Source: Fomitopsis serialis
Lineage: Eukaryota > Basidiomycota > Agaricomycetes > Polyporales > Fomitopsidaceae
NCBI RefSeq assembly: GCF_022376445.1
Contig: NW_025955126.1
Location: 22,829 to 86,828 of the forward strand
Direction: 5' to 3'
DNA length: 64,000 nt
How positions within the stretch are numbered: position 1 is the first letter of the stretch; the number at the start of each line of letters is the position of its first letter. The notes beneath the pieces are model-generated. The model was not told the origin of the DNA. It did not search any database and worked only from the letters and a program-made list of their open reading frames with translations. The translations under genes were made by a program, and so were the position numbers. Shown here one piece after another: positions 21,614-34,347 of this stretch.

Positions 21614-23661
21614 ATGCCGTACACTTGCAACGGATGCACCGCGAGCTTTGCACAACGCGGACCATACCTACAGCATCTTCAACAGAGTGAAAGACCGGCC
21701 TGCCAGCTCGCACGCAGGCAACATGAGGAATCTGTACGACGTCCGACTCGTCGGGCTAGCCATCGGCGAGCCACACATTCACGTGTTCCTAGTCATTCAC
21801 ATTCCTCGGGATCTAGGAGCGCCAGATCCACACCTGCATCGGCCACAAATGAAGACGGAGACCACGAAGATGATCCCGTGCCATTCGAGGGTGATTACTT
21901 CGGTGCTGCGGGCGACTATGCTGGTGGTGATCTTCCGTTTGGCGACGAGGACCCTGTTGACATGGATCTTGACTCCCGGCGTGAACCAGCAGAAGAGTCA
22001 AGCGATGACGAAGCTTCCGACGACGATGCTGTCGGAAATGATGTTGTTCAGCCCACCTTGGAGACCGAGCGAGATGGGCATCCGCTTCCCCCTCCACCTC
22101 TAGGTCATCGCATACCCCGGGAACCGCCTTCTGCCGCTCACTCGGGGGACGAAGATGAGGCTGCACAGCCTGCTACCCAGGACGTACAGAATGCTGCTGC
22201 AGGTCCAGGCGGAGTTAACCCCGCGGAGCATACACAAATCTGCGAGCCACCCGAGCACATCGTCCCATTTGGTGGCAAGGCTGGCCAACCGACACAGCCA
22301 GGTCAAGTACCACGCTCTGGCTACACGACGTATGAAGACACGGTAGATCCGAAGGCAAACAATCCTTACGCACCATTCGCTTCACGTCTGGACTGGGAGA
22401 TCGCACGCTGGGCCAAACTTCGCGGGTCAGGATCGACTGCGTTCTCTGATCTTCTCGCTATCAAAGAGGTCTGTTTCCGATTCGGTCAGTCATGCTTTAT
22501 TCCTTACTTATCGAATCAATTCTAGGTTCGCGAACTGTTGGGCTTGTCGTACAAGAACAGTGACGAGCTGAACAAGATCATCGACGAGCAGCTTCCTAAT
22601 CGACGGCCCGCTTTTCATCGCTTCGAGGCTTGCGTCGGCGGCGAGCACTTCGAGATGTTCTGCCGTGACATTCTCGAGTGTATCCGTGCGCTCTATGGTG
22701 ACCCTGAGCATGCGGCATACCTATGCGTTGCACCAGAGCGTCACTATGCCGACGCTGACCAGACACTCCGTTTGTACCATGATCTCCATACTGGAGAGTG
22801 GTGGTGGGCAACACAAGTACGTTTATCTCCGAGTCTTCAATCTACTCAAACTTTACTGACTGTACACTGTGCAGAAGATACTCGAGAAGGAGGCGCCGGG
22901 GGCGACGGTCATCCCCATAATCATATCGTCAGATAAGACTCAGTTGACGATGTTCCGAAACAAGACGGCATACCCCGTCTATCTTACGATTGGGAACCTT
23001 CCAAAGGAGATCCGTCGCAAGCCATCACATCGCGGACAGATTCTTCTCGCCTACCTTCCCACAAGCCGCCTCGAGCATATCAAGAACAAAGCAGCCCGCC
23101 GCCGGACTGTGGCAAATGTCTTCCACGCATGTATGTCGATGATCATGGAACCTTTGCAGAAACCTGGTGTAGAAGGTATCCCCATGACGAGCGGCGACGG
23201 TATACAGTGGCGCTGCCATCCGATCCTTGCCGTGTATGTCGGGGACTATCCCGAACAAGTCCTCGTAACAGGAACATACACCGGCGAGTGTCCAATCTGC
23301 CATTGCCCTCACGACGACCTCGGGGCTTACCCATGCATGTCCGATTATCGCGATGTCGACGAGGTCTTCGCCGCTCTAGGTCTCTGTGGTACAGCCGATT
23401 ACAACAACACTTGCGACGCCGCCGGCATTAAGCCGCTCCAACATCCATTCTGGGAGAACCTCCCATACGTCGACATCTATCGGTCAATCACACCAGATAT
23501 CTTACATCAGCTCTATCAAGGGATCGTCAAGCACTTGCTCGCTTGGCTCACTAGCATTGTCGGCGAGGACGAGATCGACGCTCGGGTTCGGCGACTACCA
23601 CCCAATCATACCATCCGCATATTCCGTAAAGGAATCACTGGCTTAACGCGTGTTACAGGTA
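21614..23661 (+). pseudogene. Plavaka-type transposase, N-terminal segment (interrupted by E2)
   Basis: N-terminal part of the DNA transposase of the element. I chose the ATG at 21614 over an in-frame one at 21527 because MPYTCNGC starts directly at a zinc finger (C-x2-C-x12-H-x8-C), which is typical of this family. An acidic linker follows. Intron GTCTGT..TTCTAG (22469-22526) joins LLAIKE to VRELLGLSYKN, and intron GTACGT..GTGCAG (22817-22874) joins EWWWATQ to KILEKEAPGATV. Family blocks: VIPIIISSDKTQLT, CPICHCPHDDLG, and the hallmark PDILHQLYQGIVKHLLAW. Reading stops being native at 23661, where E2 begins after the codons for T-G. Beyond that the frame reads E2 sequence. Not functional as it stands, unless E2 is removed from DNA or RNA. 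Confidence 0.85.
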
Positions 23662-25639
23662 CATCAGGAAAACATGAAATCTGTCTGACGGCCCTGTCAG
23701 GGGGTTCAGAAGCCTTCAGAAGCCTTCAGATTGCTTCAGATTGCTTCAGATTTTCAGCCCTCATGACCTCGTTTTTTTTCGATGCTAGCTCGTCAGACAG
23801 GATCCTCAGACCGTTCAGACAGCCTGTCAGACCTCCCAGCTCGTCAGCCAAGATCAGCCAGGGCATAGAAATCAACTAAATATTATTCTATTAATCACTA
23901 CTACTGTTACTGTACAGAATAGCGCTAGCTAATCATAATGTACCATAGAATTGCGCAAGCTACCGCCTGCGGGTGCGCACGGTGGGCTCTCTCCCGCTCG
24001 TTGCATTCGTACTCGGTGGCCTGGCTCCTCCTCAGGCTAGGATGCGGCACGCTCATCCTCAGTCACGGGCATATGCACGTCGAGCTGGGGTATGCCCAGG
24101 CCCCAGCTGTTGCTCGGCAGGCCGTTGCACGCCGCGCCGGATGCCTGGTGGACTGTTGCTTGTCGCAGTGCTGCTCGTTGAGCTGTGTCGTACCAGGCTC
24201 GGGCACGTTATGTACGGCGAACTGCCAGTGGCCCGCGTCGTACCCGTGCGCGTCGGTTCGTGATCCATATCTGTAGGCGGTCAAGTCTTCGATGCTGGTA
24301 GATCCGTGCATGGTATGTTAAGACTCGTCAATTGCATACCTGTTGGGTTTGCACCAACGGGCTTGTGTCGTCAGCTGGTCGCACGCCGTCAGACTTCGTG
24401 CATGTACTCACACTCCGTCTTCGTCAATATCTCATACTTCGGGCTGTACACCTCGTCCCAGGGCTGCACATCGAGGTGGCACAGCGTCCGCGGGACAAGG
24501 AGCAGGAGGTCCACGTCGAACGCCGAATCGACGTACAAGACCGCGCGGCGCAGGCGGGGGAGGAATGGCTTCCCGCCGTTCGCCGTAGAGAGCGCGCATG
24601 GTACTCGGCGGTCTGCCTCCTTCTCGTGCGGGGGTACGGCACGCTCGTCCTTGGGAAGTGTATGCGCGTCAGGCAGGGATGACTGGTTGTTGCTCGGTGG
24701 GCCGGGTGCCTGGTGGGCTCATCCGTTGTTTGTCGTGGTCTCGTTGAGCTGGGTCGTGTCGGGCTTGGATGCGTCGTTGAATGGTATTGGTTTGCGGCAG
24801 ACAGGCCCTGGTCGTAACAGTGCGTGAAGCGTCGTATCCGTATGCAGCCAGCTCTTGCTGGCGGGCCCGTGCGCGACGTCTGGTACATACCTACTGTGCT
24901 TGTGCTAGCGGTCCTGTGTCGCTTGTGAACGCGCGCACCGGGGCCGTCTTCGCCGCGCTCATATGCTTGGACAAGCATGCTCTGGGGCTGTCTCCGTCGT
25001 GTTCCGGCCATCTTTGGTGGGCAATTGCCGCGGTTGGCTACGGGGTCGAGGTGGAAGGCGGTGCACTCACCTAAATTTCGCGCCCTGCTGACCACAGCCC
25101 CCCGTCCTCCCTCTGCTAATCCTTCGCGAGCCTTCAGCGATGCTCTTGACGCGTCGCTGAGGCTCGTTGCGGTGCGGTCGCGTAGAGCGCGATCTTGGGC
25201 TGCGCAGTAACCTGCTACATACGCTCTCTTGCAGATGGGCCGGCCCGGTGTGTACTGGAGGTCGGCGGCGGGCAAGTGACGGCGAAGCAGACCGGGAGGA
25301 GGGGGCTGACAGTGAAGGCGGACAGTGAGTCTGAGGCTTGAAGTCCGGCGAGCGCGCGTGACGTGTCGTGGCTGAGGCGCTTAGCACTTCTCGCTTCCAC
25401 TGGCCCTCCACACGCACGTCGAACAGCGCCAAACTTCTCTCCTCCTCCTCGACGTCGCCGACCAAACATCGATCGAACTTCAACACTACGCGGTAGCGTC
25501 GAAATACACGCGAAGTGCGACGGAGGCGTGAGGATAACACGGAGCTAGGGGAGATGGGCCATGGAAAGGAGGCCAATAGGTTGCCAATAGGTGAGTATGC
25601 GCCTGCGTGCTCATTCACCTGCCCACTCGCCAGTCCTCC

Positions 25640-25705
25640 CGCTCGCCCCTTCACCCTCTCGCCCCTTCACCCTCTCGCCCCTTCACCCTCTCGCCTGTTC
25701 ACCCG
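25640..25705 (+). repeat. 16-bp tandem repeat CGCCCCTTCACCCTCT
   Basis: About four copies inside a longer pyrimidine-rich stretch of E2. They generate spurious Ser/Pro-rich frames, which I do not accept as genes. Confidence 0.8.
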
Positions 25706-26108
25706 CCCTTCGTTTTCCAGTTCCCTCGTCCGCTCATCCCGCAAAGCACAGACTCTCGCGGCCCTCCGTCAAGGAGAGGAACAGCGGGCGTGCTCGATTT
25801 CATGTATAGTGAGTCCCTCGCAACTCATTTGTGATGTGGCGTTCGCACACGGACGAGTGGCTGGCGGGGAGGACGGGCGGCGGCGAGCGGGTGGTGGGCA
25901 CGAGGTGCGGAAACACGACGGGCGTGAGCATAGCGCACAGTGACCGTGAGCATGCAGTGCAAAGACCCTGCGCGGAAGCACGACTGACGAGCGGACCATG
26001 CATGCAGCATGGACGAGGGCAAGTGGACGGCGGGCTCGCCAAGTGCACAGGCGCGACGCACAGCGACGGCTCCTTGCTCGTTCGCCCGTCTGCTCGCCAG
26101 CCGAGCCT

Positions 26109-27633
26109 AATGAGTGGGAAATCACGTTTCGAACGGTCCACCCGGAGTGCATTTGGCCCGTTTTGAACGGTGGACCCGGGCTCGGCCGGAGCACTCCGGG
26201 TCTACCATTTGGAGCGGCCGCCGCCAGCAACGAACCGGCCGGAGGGAGGGTGGTGGTTTGGAATGGTCCGGCCGGAGTGTTGGGTAACGTTCCGGCCGGA
26301 GCTCTGGTGAACGTACCGGCCGGAGGCCTCGAGAAATATGGGTTTCCTACGGTGCGGCCGGACTGTTATCCAACGTTCCGGCCGGACCCCTGGTCAACGG
26401 TCCGGCCGGAGGCCTCGAAAAATTTACGTTTCCTAAGGTCCGGCCGGACATATACCCAATGTTCCGGCCAGACCTTTGATCAGTGACCCGGCCGGAGGCC
26501 TCAAAAATTTGGGCTCTCAACGGTCCGGCCGGGCTCATCACTAACGGTCCGGCCGGAGCACTCAGCAATGATTCAGCCTGGCCAGGGGTTGGTTTCGGAC
26601 GTCTGGCCGGCCCCCAGGTGAAACGGTCCGGCCGGGCAAAATCCCAACTTCCAATGTGAACAGGCCGGCCGGAAGCCTTGCAAAATCTGGGCTGTAAATG
26701 GTCCGGCCGGGCTAGTTTCTAACCATCCAGCCAGACCCCAGATGAACCGACCGGCCAGGCTTCTCCCAGCCAGACCCCTGATACACTAGTAATATAACAA
26801 CAAGAATTGTTAGTTGTAACAACCAAGCTCAATATTTAACCACCAAGCCCAGAGATGAGCCACCAAGCTCGGTATCAAACCACCGAGCTCAATAGTGAGC
26901 CACTGAGCACAGTATTGAACCACCGAGGTTAAACAGCTAGGCTCGGTGGCCGAGAAAAATTGGCCGGGCTCGGCGCCGAGGATAAATGGCCGAGGCTCGG
27001 GCCGAGGTTTCGAGCGCCGAGCTCGGTGAAAACCGCCGAGGTCAGTATCAAAGCATTGAGCTCAGTGTTAAGGGGCCCAGTTAAAGGGCCGAGCTGAGTG
27101 TTCAATGACCGAGTTTGTTGTTGAAGCACTGAGCTCGGAAATGGCCGAGGTTAAACCACCGAGCTCGGTGAGAAACGGCCGGGCCGTCAGATTGCCATAT
27201 AAGGAAATTTGGTATCATCTGGTAGCCCTTCATTCACAGAGTACAGTATATGTTCCCTAGTGTACAGAGATGCCTAGTTAGGTCAGAGAATACAAAATAA
27301 AAAATGCTCACAGGCTTCTCTGAGAACGTACTATTCAACTCCTGAGGCCAGTTTTCTTTTCCCACAATGTTTGACTATCTAGAATGTGCTATTTCAATGC
27401 ACAGACTACATCCCCAACAGGAATAGTCTTATTCTTTGAAGCTGAATGCAGGACAAGAGATAAGGGGCATATAGGTATGGGATATGCATGTCTGACTTGA
27501 ATGTTGGTTCCTGCAGCCAATATTCTTTCCAAATAGGGTTTCACCATCTAGAGTGGTTCATTTACTCACATGGAGTAAGTGCTCCAAAGGAACAGTCTTA
27601 TTCACACAAGCTGAATGCAGTACAGAGTTAAGG
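26109..27633 (+). repeat. Left arm of a 3.7-kb foldback palindrome
   Basis: Reverse-complementary to 28121-29803. The outer part (26.1-26.8 kb) carries GGTCCGGCCGGA or a variant every 30-40 bp. The middle part (26.83-27.18 kb) carries ACCGAGCTCGGT-type palindromes. The inner part (27.19-27.63 kb) is ordinary sequence that matches the right arm almost base for base. Possible flanking duplication GCCAGCC at 26096-26102. Confidence 0.9.
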
Positions 27634-28120
27634 TGTCAAGGGTGGAGTGGGATACATGTGAACTATGTTTACTTTGTAAAGCCAATATGCTTTGCCCACA
27701 ATGTTTGACAAACTAGAATGGCTTAATCCAACATGAACAGCAAAGTCCTCAAGAGAATAGTCTTATTCTTCCTAGCTGAACTGAGCATGGAGCTAAGGGG
27801 AACATGCATTATTGTGTCATGATGGGGCCTGCTTTGAATGATTGTCTGTATCAAACTGTGATGTGCACCCATGCGCATTGCACTGGCCACATAAACATCT
27901 CTCCATTGGTAATGGTCCGGCCGGACAATGCTCATTGCCAATGGTCCGGCCGGCCATTGCTCGTAGCAAACGGTCCGGCCGGTGCACTGTCCTAGGCCAG
28001 CCAGAGCAAAATGCGACACATCTGTCCAATGTATAGACTCTTCAGCTATATCATGCATGGATACAGAAGTGATGATCAGCATTGTTCAAATTGAGTGATA
28101 CTCATATGAGACCAGATTCC

Positions 28121-29803
28121 CTTAACTCTGTACTGCATTCAGCTTGTGTGAATAAGACTATTCCTTTGGAGCACTTACTCCATGTGAGTAAATGAACCAC
28201 TCTAGATGGTGAAACCCTATTTGGAAAGAATATTGGCTGCAGGAACCAACATTCAAGTCAGACATGCATATCCCATACCTATATGCCCCTTATCTCTTGT
28301 CCTGCATTCAGCTTCAAAGAATAAGACTATTCCTGTTGGGGATGTAGTCTGTGCATTGAAATAGCACATTCTAGATAGTCAAACATTGTGGGAAAAGAAA
28401 ACTGGCCTCAGGAGTTGAATAGTACGTTCTCAGAGAAGCCTGTGAGCATTTTTTATTTTGTATTCTCTGACCTAACTAGGCATCTCTGTACACTAGGGAA
28501 CATATACTGTACTCTGTGAATGAAGGGCTACCAGATGATACCAAATTTCCTTATATGGCAATCTGACGGCCCGGCCGTTTCTCACCGAGCTCGGTGGTTT
28601 AACCTCGGCCATTTCCGAGCTCAGTGCTTCAACAACAAACTCGGTCATTGAACACTCAGCTCGGCCCTTTAACTGGGCCCCTTAACACTGAGCTCAATGC
28701 TTTGATACTGACCTCGGCGGTTTTCACCGAGCTCGGCGCTCGAAACCTCGGCCCGAGCTCGGCGCTCGAAACCTCGGCCCGAGCCTCGGCCATTTATCCT
28801 CGGCGCCGAGCCCGGCCAATTTTTCTCGGCCACCGAGCCTAGCTGTTTAACCTCGGTGGTTCAATACTGTGCTCAGTGGCTCACTACTGAGCTCGGTGGT
28901 TTGATACCGAGCTTGGTGGCTCATCTCTGGGCTCGGTGGTTCAACTCTGAGCTCGGTGGGTGGTTAAATATTGAGCTTGGTTGATACAACCTTGGTCATT
29001 TTCCAGCTGAGCTTGGGGGTTAACAATTCTTGTTGTTATATCACCGGCAGATCAATTCTGAGGGGTCTGGCTGGTTTTGGAGAAGCCCGGCCGGTCTGTT
29101 CATCTGGGGTCCGGCTGGCTGGATGATTACAAACTAGCCCGGCCGGATTGTTTACAGCCCAGATTCCGCAAGGCTTCCGGCCGGATGTTTGGAAGGTGGA
29201 ATTTTGCCCGGCCGGACTGTTTCATCTGGGGTCTGGCCGGAAGGTTAGAAACCAACCCCCGGTCCCGGCCGGAACATTGAGAATCCAAATCTTTGGAGGC
29301 CTCCAGCCGGATCATTGCTGAGTGCGCCGGCCGGACCATTGCTGAGTGCTCCGGCCAGACCATTGCTGAGTGCTCCGGCTGGACCGTTGAGAGCCCAAAT
29401 TTTCGAGGCCTCCGGCTGGGACACTGATCAAAGGTCCGGCCGAAACATTGGGTATGTGTCCAGCCGGACCGTAGGAAGCCTAAATCTTTCGAGGCCTCCG
29501 GCCGGACCGTTGACCAGAGCTCCGGCCGGGACGTTGGATAACAGTCCGGCCGGACCGTAGGAAACCCATATTTCTCAAGGCCTCCGGCCGGTACGTTCAC
29601 CAGAGCTCCGGCCGGAACGTTACCCAACACTCCGGCCGGACCATTCCAAACCACCACCCTCCCTCCGGCCGGTTCGTTGCTGGCGGCGGCCGCTCCAAAC
29701 GGTAGACCCGGAGTGCTCCGGCCGAGCCCGGGTACACCGTTAGAAACGGGCCAAATGCACTCCGGGTGGACCGTTCGAAACGGTCAAGTTCCACTCAGTA
29801 ATG
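28121..29803 (-). repeat. Right arm of the foldback palindrome
   Basis: Mirror of the left arm: the inner 28.12-28.56 kb is nearly identical, then the CCGAGCTCGG zone, then the CCGGCCGG zone, ending in the same CCACCCGGAG/CGGTCC block at about 29780. It is about 160 bp longer than the left arm because of local unit gains such as a duplicated CTCGAAACCTCGGCCCGAG near 28740-28780. The other candidate duplication, GCCAGCC, is at 29806-29812. The 487-bp spacer (27634-28120) also carries a few CCGGCCGG words and no gene. Confidence 0.9.
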
Positions 29804-29819
29804 TGGCCAGCCCTCCCCT

Positions 29820-30270
29820 ACCCTCTTGCCAATGCTAGCCCACCCGTCTGCCTACACACTCGCACGCTCGCCAATTCATTCGCCCGCATGCTCGTCTGCC
29901 TCGTCGCCATCTCACTAGCTTGTTCGCCTGCCCACTCTCGCCAGTTCCCCCGCCCGCCTTCGCCTTCTTGCTGATGCGCTCGCATGCCCGTCCTTGCCTG
30001 CTCGCCACTTACCTTCTTGCTCGCCTTCCCACTCGCTTGCTCAATCGCTTCCCTGTTCTCGTCCGCTCAGCCTCGCCTTCTCACTAGCTCTGTCATCCGC
30101 CCACTCTTGCCAGTCCACTCCTGCCGTCCTCGATGCATTGCCCGCCCAGGTTCTTCTCAGCTCGCTCATCTGCAAGCCCGTTCGCCAATTCGCCTGCCCG
30201 ACTGCCCGCCTATTCGCCTGCCCACCTGTTCGTCACTTGTCCTGCACCCGCTTCCTCTTACGGGCCACGC
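29820..30270 (+). repeat. Pyrimidine-rich low-complexity tract in E2
   Basis: Irregular reiteration of CTCGCCxxCTCG, GCCCGCCT and CTTGCT words with no fixed period. The same word set fills parts of E3 and E4. Confidence 0.7.
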
Positions 30271-31154
30271 TCCTGCTCGCCCGTCGAGCTCGGGATACCC
30301 ATAGGTATACCCGAGCTCGGCCCAGGACGAATCCGCATGCAACGATCTGACTGCGGATTCGGAATCCAGCAAGCAAGCATCCACCTATGCCGACCCCGCC
30401 CAGCGAGAGGGTGTTCGAGGACAAGTCCACCGAGGATAATTGTGCGCGGGACAAACACGACTAGGCGTAGACTACCCGCATCCGTGTCGACGCGTCTGAA
30501 CCCGACGCGCTAGACTGCGAGAAGGATCAGGGTACATGTTAGGTGAGTTGAACGCTTCTCGTCAGCTCCGCGCGAGGCTGATCTCAGCAAGCAAGAGCCT
30601 ACCGACAACGACCCCAACAAAGACAAGCATGATGCGTACTAGCCCATCGAACACGTGTTCAACAAGGACCAGCGGAATGAGCGGGAGCTGGCCGAGGACG
30701 AACCCAGCAAGCAGAAGCATGCAGACGAGTGGCTGCTGCTGCCGGCCTGTGCAAATGGGAGAGCAGACGGGGCAGATGGGTCGAGAGAGGGTACACGGGG
30801 CAGGCGAGTCGGCAGATGGCACGGGCGGCGAGATGGCAGACAACACGGCAAGACAGCAGACAATGCGAGAGAGAATAGACTATGCTGCTGATGTGACTGT
30901 GTCGACGATGACCATACATTTTAGTGTAGTTTACCCACTATTGTTACTCTTGGTACAATGAAACAATCAGCGCTCTCGAGCCATTGATGTACGAGCAATA
31001 ATATTGTGGCTACTGCAATTATCGGAATTGAATAGGTGTCTTCATCTGATGGGTCTGAATAATCTGACAATGCTGAGCTACCTGATGCACTGAGTCGCTC
31101 TGAGGGGTCTCTGTCAGCCTGTCAGATGCTCAGAAATTGCCGAGTTTGCTGATG

Positions 31155-32133
31155 TACTGAACACAAGCAGATGGCGTGGTTCATGCTCGGCCTTCTGGTC
31201 GATGTTCAGCTGCCTGGTGGCGAGTCAGTCGCGGACTTGTTCAGTGCTACGAAAGCCCTTCTGGACTTCGTGTATATGGCACAATACTCGGTCCACTCAG
31301 GCGCGACTCTGGTCGCACTCGAGCGCTCACTGTCCGAGTTCCATGCGAAGAAGGATGTCTTCATCCGGCTTGGCATACGGGACAACTTCCTCCTTCCGAA
31401 GCTTCACATGATGACTCACTACGTCCGCGCGATCAAACTCTACGGTACGACCGACAATTACAATACAGAGTCCACTGAGCGACTCCATATTGATTTCGCG
31501 AAAGAGGCCTACCGCGCGACGAACCATAAGGACGAATTTCCACAAATGACCCAGTGGCTCGAGAGGCGCAAGAAGATGCTGCAGCATGCCAACTACGTCG
31601 AATGGCGTCTCCTCAGAGTGCAACGTGAGCAGCGTGATCTCATCGCTGCACGTCAAGAGATACACTGGCGGCCGCCAGATATGGCATGCCCGCTACATCA
31701 TCTCATGACGAAGCATCCCAGTCGAAAGGCGGTCCCTGTCGCCGAGCTCGTGTCTTCTCAGGGCTATGGTGCGACGTTTTTTAGGGCTGCTCTTGCTCGC
31801 TTCGTGGTGGAGTTTGACAATCCAGCTCTGGCACGAAACGACGTCGAAGCTCAGGCACTCCAGGTCCGATTTCCATTTGCGACTCTACCGGTCTTCCATA
31901 AAATCAAGTTCCGCAACGTCAAGTACCACGACAAAGAGACCCTCGATTCAATCCATGCGCGACCTCGTCAAATAGGTCAGAACGATGAAGTACTTATACC
32001 GGCGCGCTTTGACACTGCACTCGTACGTGTTCGGCAAAGCGAGAACCTAGAAGCTCGCAATGGCCTTGCTGGTAAGATTCCCTTTAATTCGGTCTCCAAC
32101 AATACTCACATGTAGTATGGCACAATAGATATG
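31155..32133 (+). pseudogene. Plavaka-type transposase, central segment
   Basis: Continues the transposase after E2: TEHKQMAWFMLGLLVDVQLPG, then ALLDFVYMAQYSVHS, LPKLHMMTHYV and TDNYNTESTERLHIDFAKEAYRA, all characteristic of the C-terminal half of Plavaka-type transposases. The frame is open to 32071. A 57-nt intron (32072-32128, GTAAGA..CAATAG) gives five bases of the next exon (ATATG) before E3 begins at 32134. No internal stop is seen in 31157-32071, so decay beyond the insertions is slight. Confidence 0.85.
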
Positions 32134-33859
32134 CATCAGGAAAAAAGTTTCGGGGCCATAGCACACAGCCATCAGTATATACCCCCTATAGACAGTATAG
32201 TACCACGTAGCATAGCAGCCAACCATTATAGTAAGTTGTAGGTCTATAATGACTTTGCTTGACATGCTATAGGAATATACAATATCACGTCCCATCTATG
32301 GCCGAACAATCACACTATGTGTGTTGTGGCTAATGCTTGTAGTCATACAACAGTGGGCGTAGAATGATTGATTTATTCATGACAACTACTTACTACATGC
32401 AACAAGTACTCTACTCAAGTGAGGTAACATAGAATAACAAGAAGGCGCGCCAGTAGTGCTCGTACGCAGCATGTCGTGACAGCGCGGGGTTGATTAGCCA
32501 GGCCATCGCGCAGTCAGTGGCCCAGAAAGTTTGCCAACAACAGGTGCAGCGAGCTCGTTGCTCATTGTACCATCTGTAAGTAGTGCTCTAGACATCAGTG
32601 CATCAAAACAGGGAATTGACGTGTCATGATGAACCCACTAGAGCATGCGTCGCGCACGCCACGAGACACATACTACTGTCGAACGGCGGGCTCGATATCA
32701 ACATGCACATTGTGTGATTTGGCGTAAGAAATCAATGGGCTGTGGTCCCGTCGCGCGCACGTATGGGATTAATCTACACATCGGGTCCTTTGGCGAGTAC
32801 GCAGGACGCATCGTCATCTTCATTGGCAGCGTGTAAGTCGGGCGAAGGGTTTGACGTATGCACTACACGACTGTCGGTGGACGGTGGTTGGTGGATGGAG
32901 CATACCAGACGCACAGCTATGCGCGTCCGACAAGTTGCCGTCTGTAGTAGCGGGCACGACGTATAAATCGTCCCGAGTGACGGAAGTGCCGTCTTCGTGG
33001 CCAGCAGGGCGCACGACGAACTTCCCGTTCGTTGATCGCCTGCTGGTGCGGGTACTGGCAAAATCAGCCGTGAATGGGGTGCCTAGTGAGAGCGTACCTT
33101 CCAACTTCAAGCCTTCGTACTCGTCCTGTTCACTCGCACCACAGAATTCCCTCTCCTTTCCCTTCCCGCTCTCCTCTCGTCCTTCTCGTCCCGTGTTCCT
33201 TCCACGTTCGGGCGGTCGTCTCGCATCCCGGGCTGCACAGTTGCGTGGCCCCAGACCCACATGTTTCACCAGGGATCGCCACAGTCGAGTGCTAGAGCGC
33301 GAGAGTATACAAGAGGGCCGCAAGATGAGCGTCTGAGTGATCGGCGGATATGCTGGCAAACGACGGAGCAAGCGGGAGACGGCAGAGCGGGCAGAGGCGG
33401 GCAAGCGGGAAGACGACTGAGCGAGCGAGTGCCAGCGGGCGAAAGAGTGAGGCGCGCCAGTCGTCTGCAAGTGCGAAGCGCTCAATTTGGCGAATGCCAA
33501 TTGCAGCCACAACTGCCACGACGCACCGACACACGACTTCGCGCTGCTCTGACTCAAGGCCTTTCCTCACGTCCACTGCCCACAGCGTCCTCTCCTCCAT
33601 TTTCACCTTCGTCTCGCCCTTGCCTGCCTGCCGCAGATCTCCGGGACACGCAGATGGGCCTATTCCCAAGAGACGGGGTGTGCGGCACGCGGCCGCAACG
33701 ACCGTCAGCGATGCACGAAGAGCATTTGCTGGCACCGACATTGATGGGCCCGCCGCGTGCAAGTCTGGCTCACGACGAGCATGAGCCCAGGATGTGACAA
33801 GGTCAACCACAAGGTGAGTGTGACGAATTATCTGCGCATTTCTACACTTGCTCCATCTG

Positions 33860-34084
33860 CTCGTCGTCCACTCCCTTGCCTGCTCTCCTCGTCGTCCGCT
33901 TGCCCATCTGGCTGTCTTTCCTGTCCGCTCGCTTGCTGCTTGCCCACTCGCTCTATCGTCCGCCTGCTCGCTCTATCGTCCGCCTGCTCGCTCTATCGTC
34001 CGCTGGCTCTCTTGCCCGCCCGCTCTCTCGCCGTTTTGCTCTCTTGCCGTCTCCCTCTCTTGCCGTCTCCCTCTCTCGCCCACT
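33860..34084 (+). repeat. Low-complexity tract with 20-bp CGCTCTATCGTCCGCCTGCT repeats
   Basis: Two to three good copies at about 33948-34010, then degraded CTCTCTTGCCGTCTCC units up to the copia target site. Confidence 0.75.
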
Positions 34085-34089
34085 CGTCT
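34085..34089. other. Target-site duplication CGTCT of the copia element (left)
   Basis: CGTCT at 34085-34089 is repeated at 50156-50160, immediately outside the two LTRs. Five bases is the usual length for copia. Confidence 0.8.
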
Positions 34090-34347
34090 TATTGAGGTGG
34101 GACCGTGACGCGGGCGCTTGTGGTGACGCGGACACGTGACTAGCGAACGGACTGTAACGGACGCGTTTAGTGTACTGCTACCTCAGTCGAGTACCACGAG
34201 GTCGAGACTGAGGTAAGCTCGTTTGTAGCATTTTCTCATGGACTTTGAGCACTCATACTGTATTTCGTAGACTGTGTAACCTTAACAGGTAGAGTAATAA
34301 CAAGTCGAGTACCACGAGGTCGAGACTGAGACTGTGTAACCTTAACA
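34090..34347 (+). repeat. 5' LTR of the copia element
   Basis: Starts TATTGAGGTGGG and ends CCTTAACA. It contains a repeated CAGTCGAGTACCACGAGGTC block (twice per LTR). Identical by eye to 49898-50155. Confidence 0.9.

Larger units (their letters stand above)
23662..31154. mobile_element. E2: non-autonomous CATCAGGAAA-ended element
   Basis: The ends are CATCAGGAAAAC (23662) and GTTTGCTGATG (to 31154), with TA duplicated at 23660-23661 and 31155-31156. Removing E2 plus one TA joins the codons for T-G-T-E-H-K in frame with the downstream transposase segment, which fixes the boundaries. Subterminal zones are rich in TTCAGA and CTGTCAG words (23690-23850 and 31035-31140), likely transposase-binding repeats. 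The interior has no transposase. About 23.9-25.6 kb is GC-rich sequence with diverged duplications (TGTTGCT..GGTGG..CGTTGAGCTG near 24.1 and 24.7 kb). 25.6 and 29.8-30.3 kb are pyrimidine-rich low complexity. 26.1-29.8 kb is a foldback palindrome. About 30.55-30.75 kb is a coding-like remnant (EADLSKQEPTDNDPNKDKHD, then a stop, then FNKDQRNERELAEDE). Confidence 0.75.

Noticed and set aside
24424..25654. Minus-strand frames of 195 and 283 codons in E2
   Set aside because: Composition is arginine/serine low complexity from GC-rich sequence; no conserved block or splice pattern; overlapping frames on both strands are equally long.
31038..31060. CTGATG at 31039 as an alternative right end of E2
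   Set aside because: Only the end at 31154 gives the TA duplication and restores the transposase frame.
23659..31170. E2 as a giant intron (GTACAT donor, AAGCAG acceptor) rather than an insertion
   Set aside because: Splicing there would remove the conserved TEHKQ codons. The insertion model with a TA duplication keeps them in frame, and the ends match those of E3 and E4.
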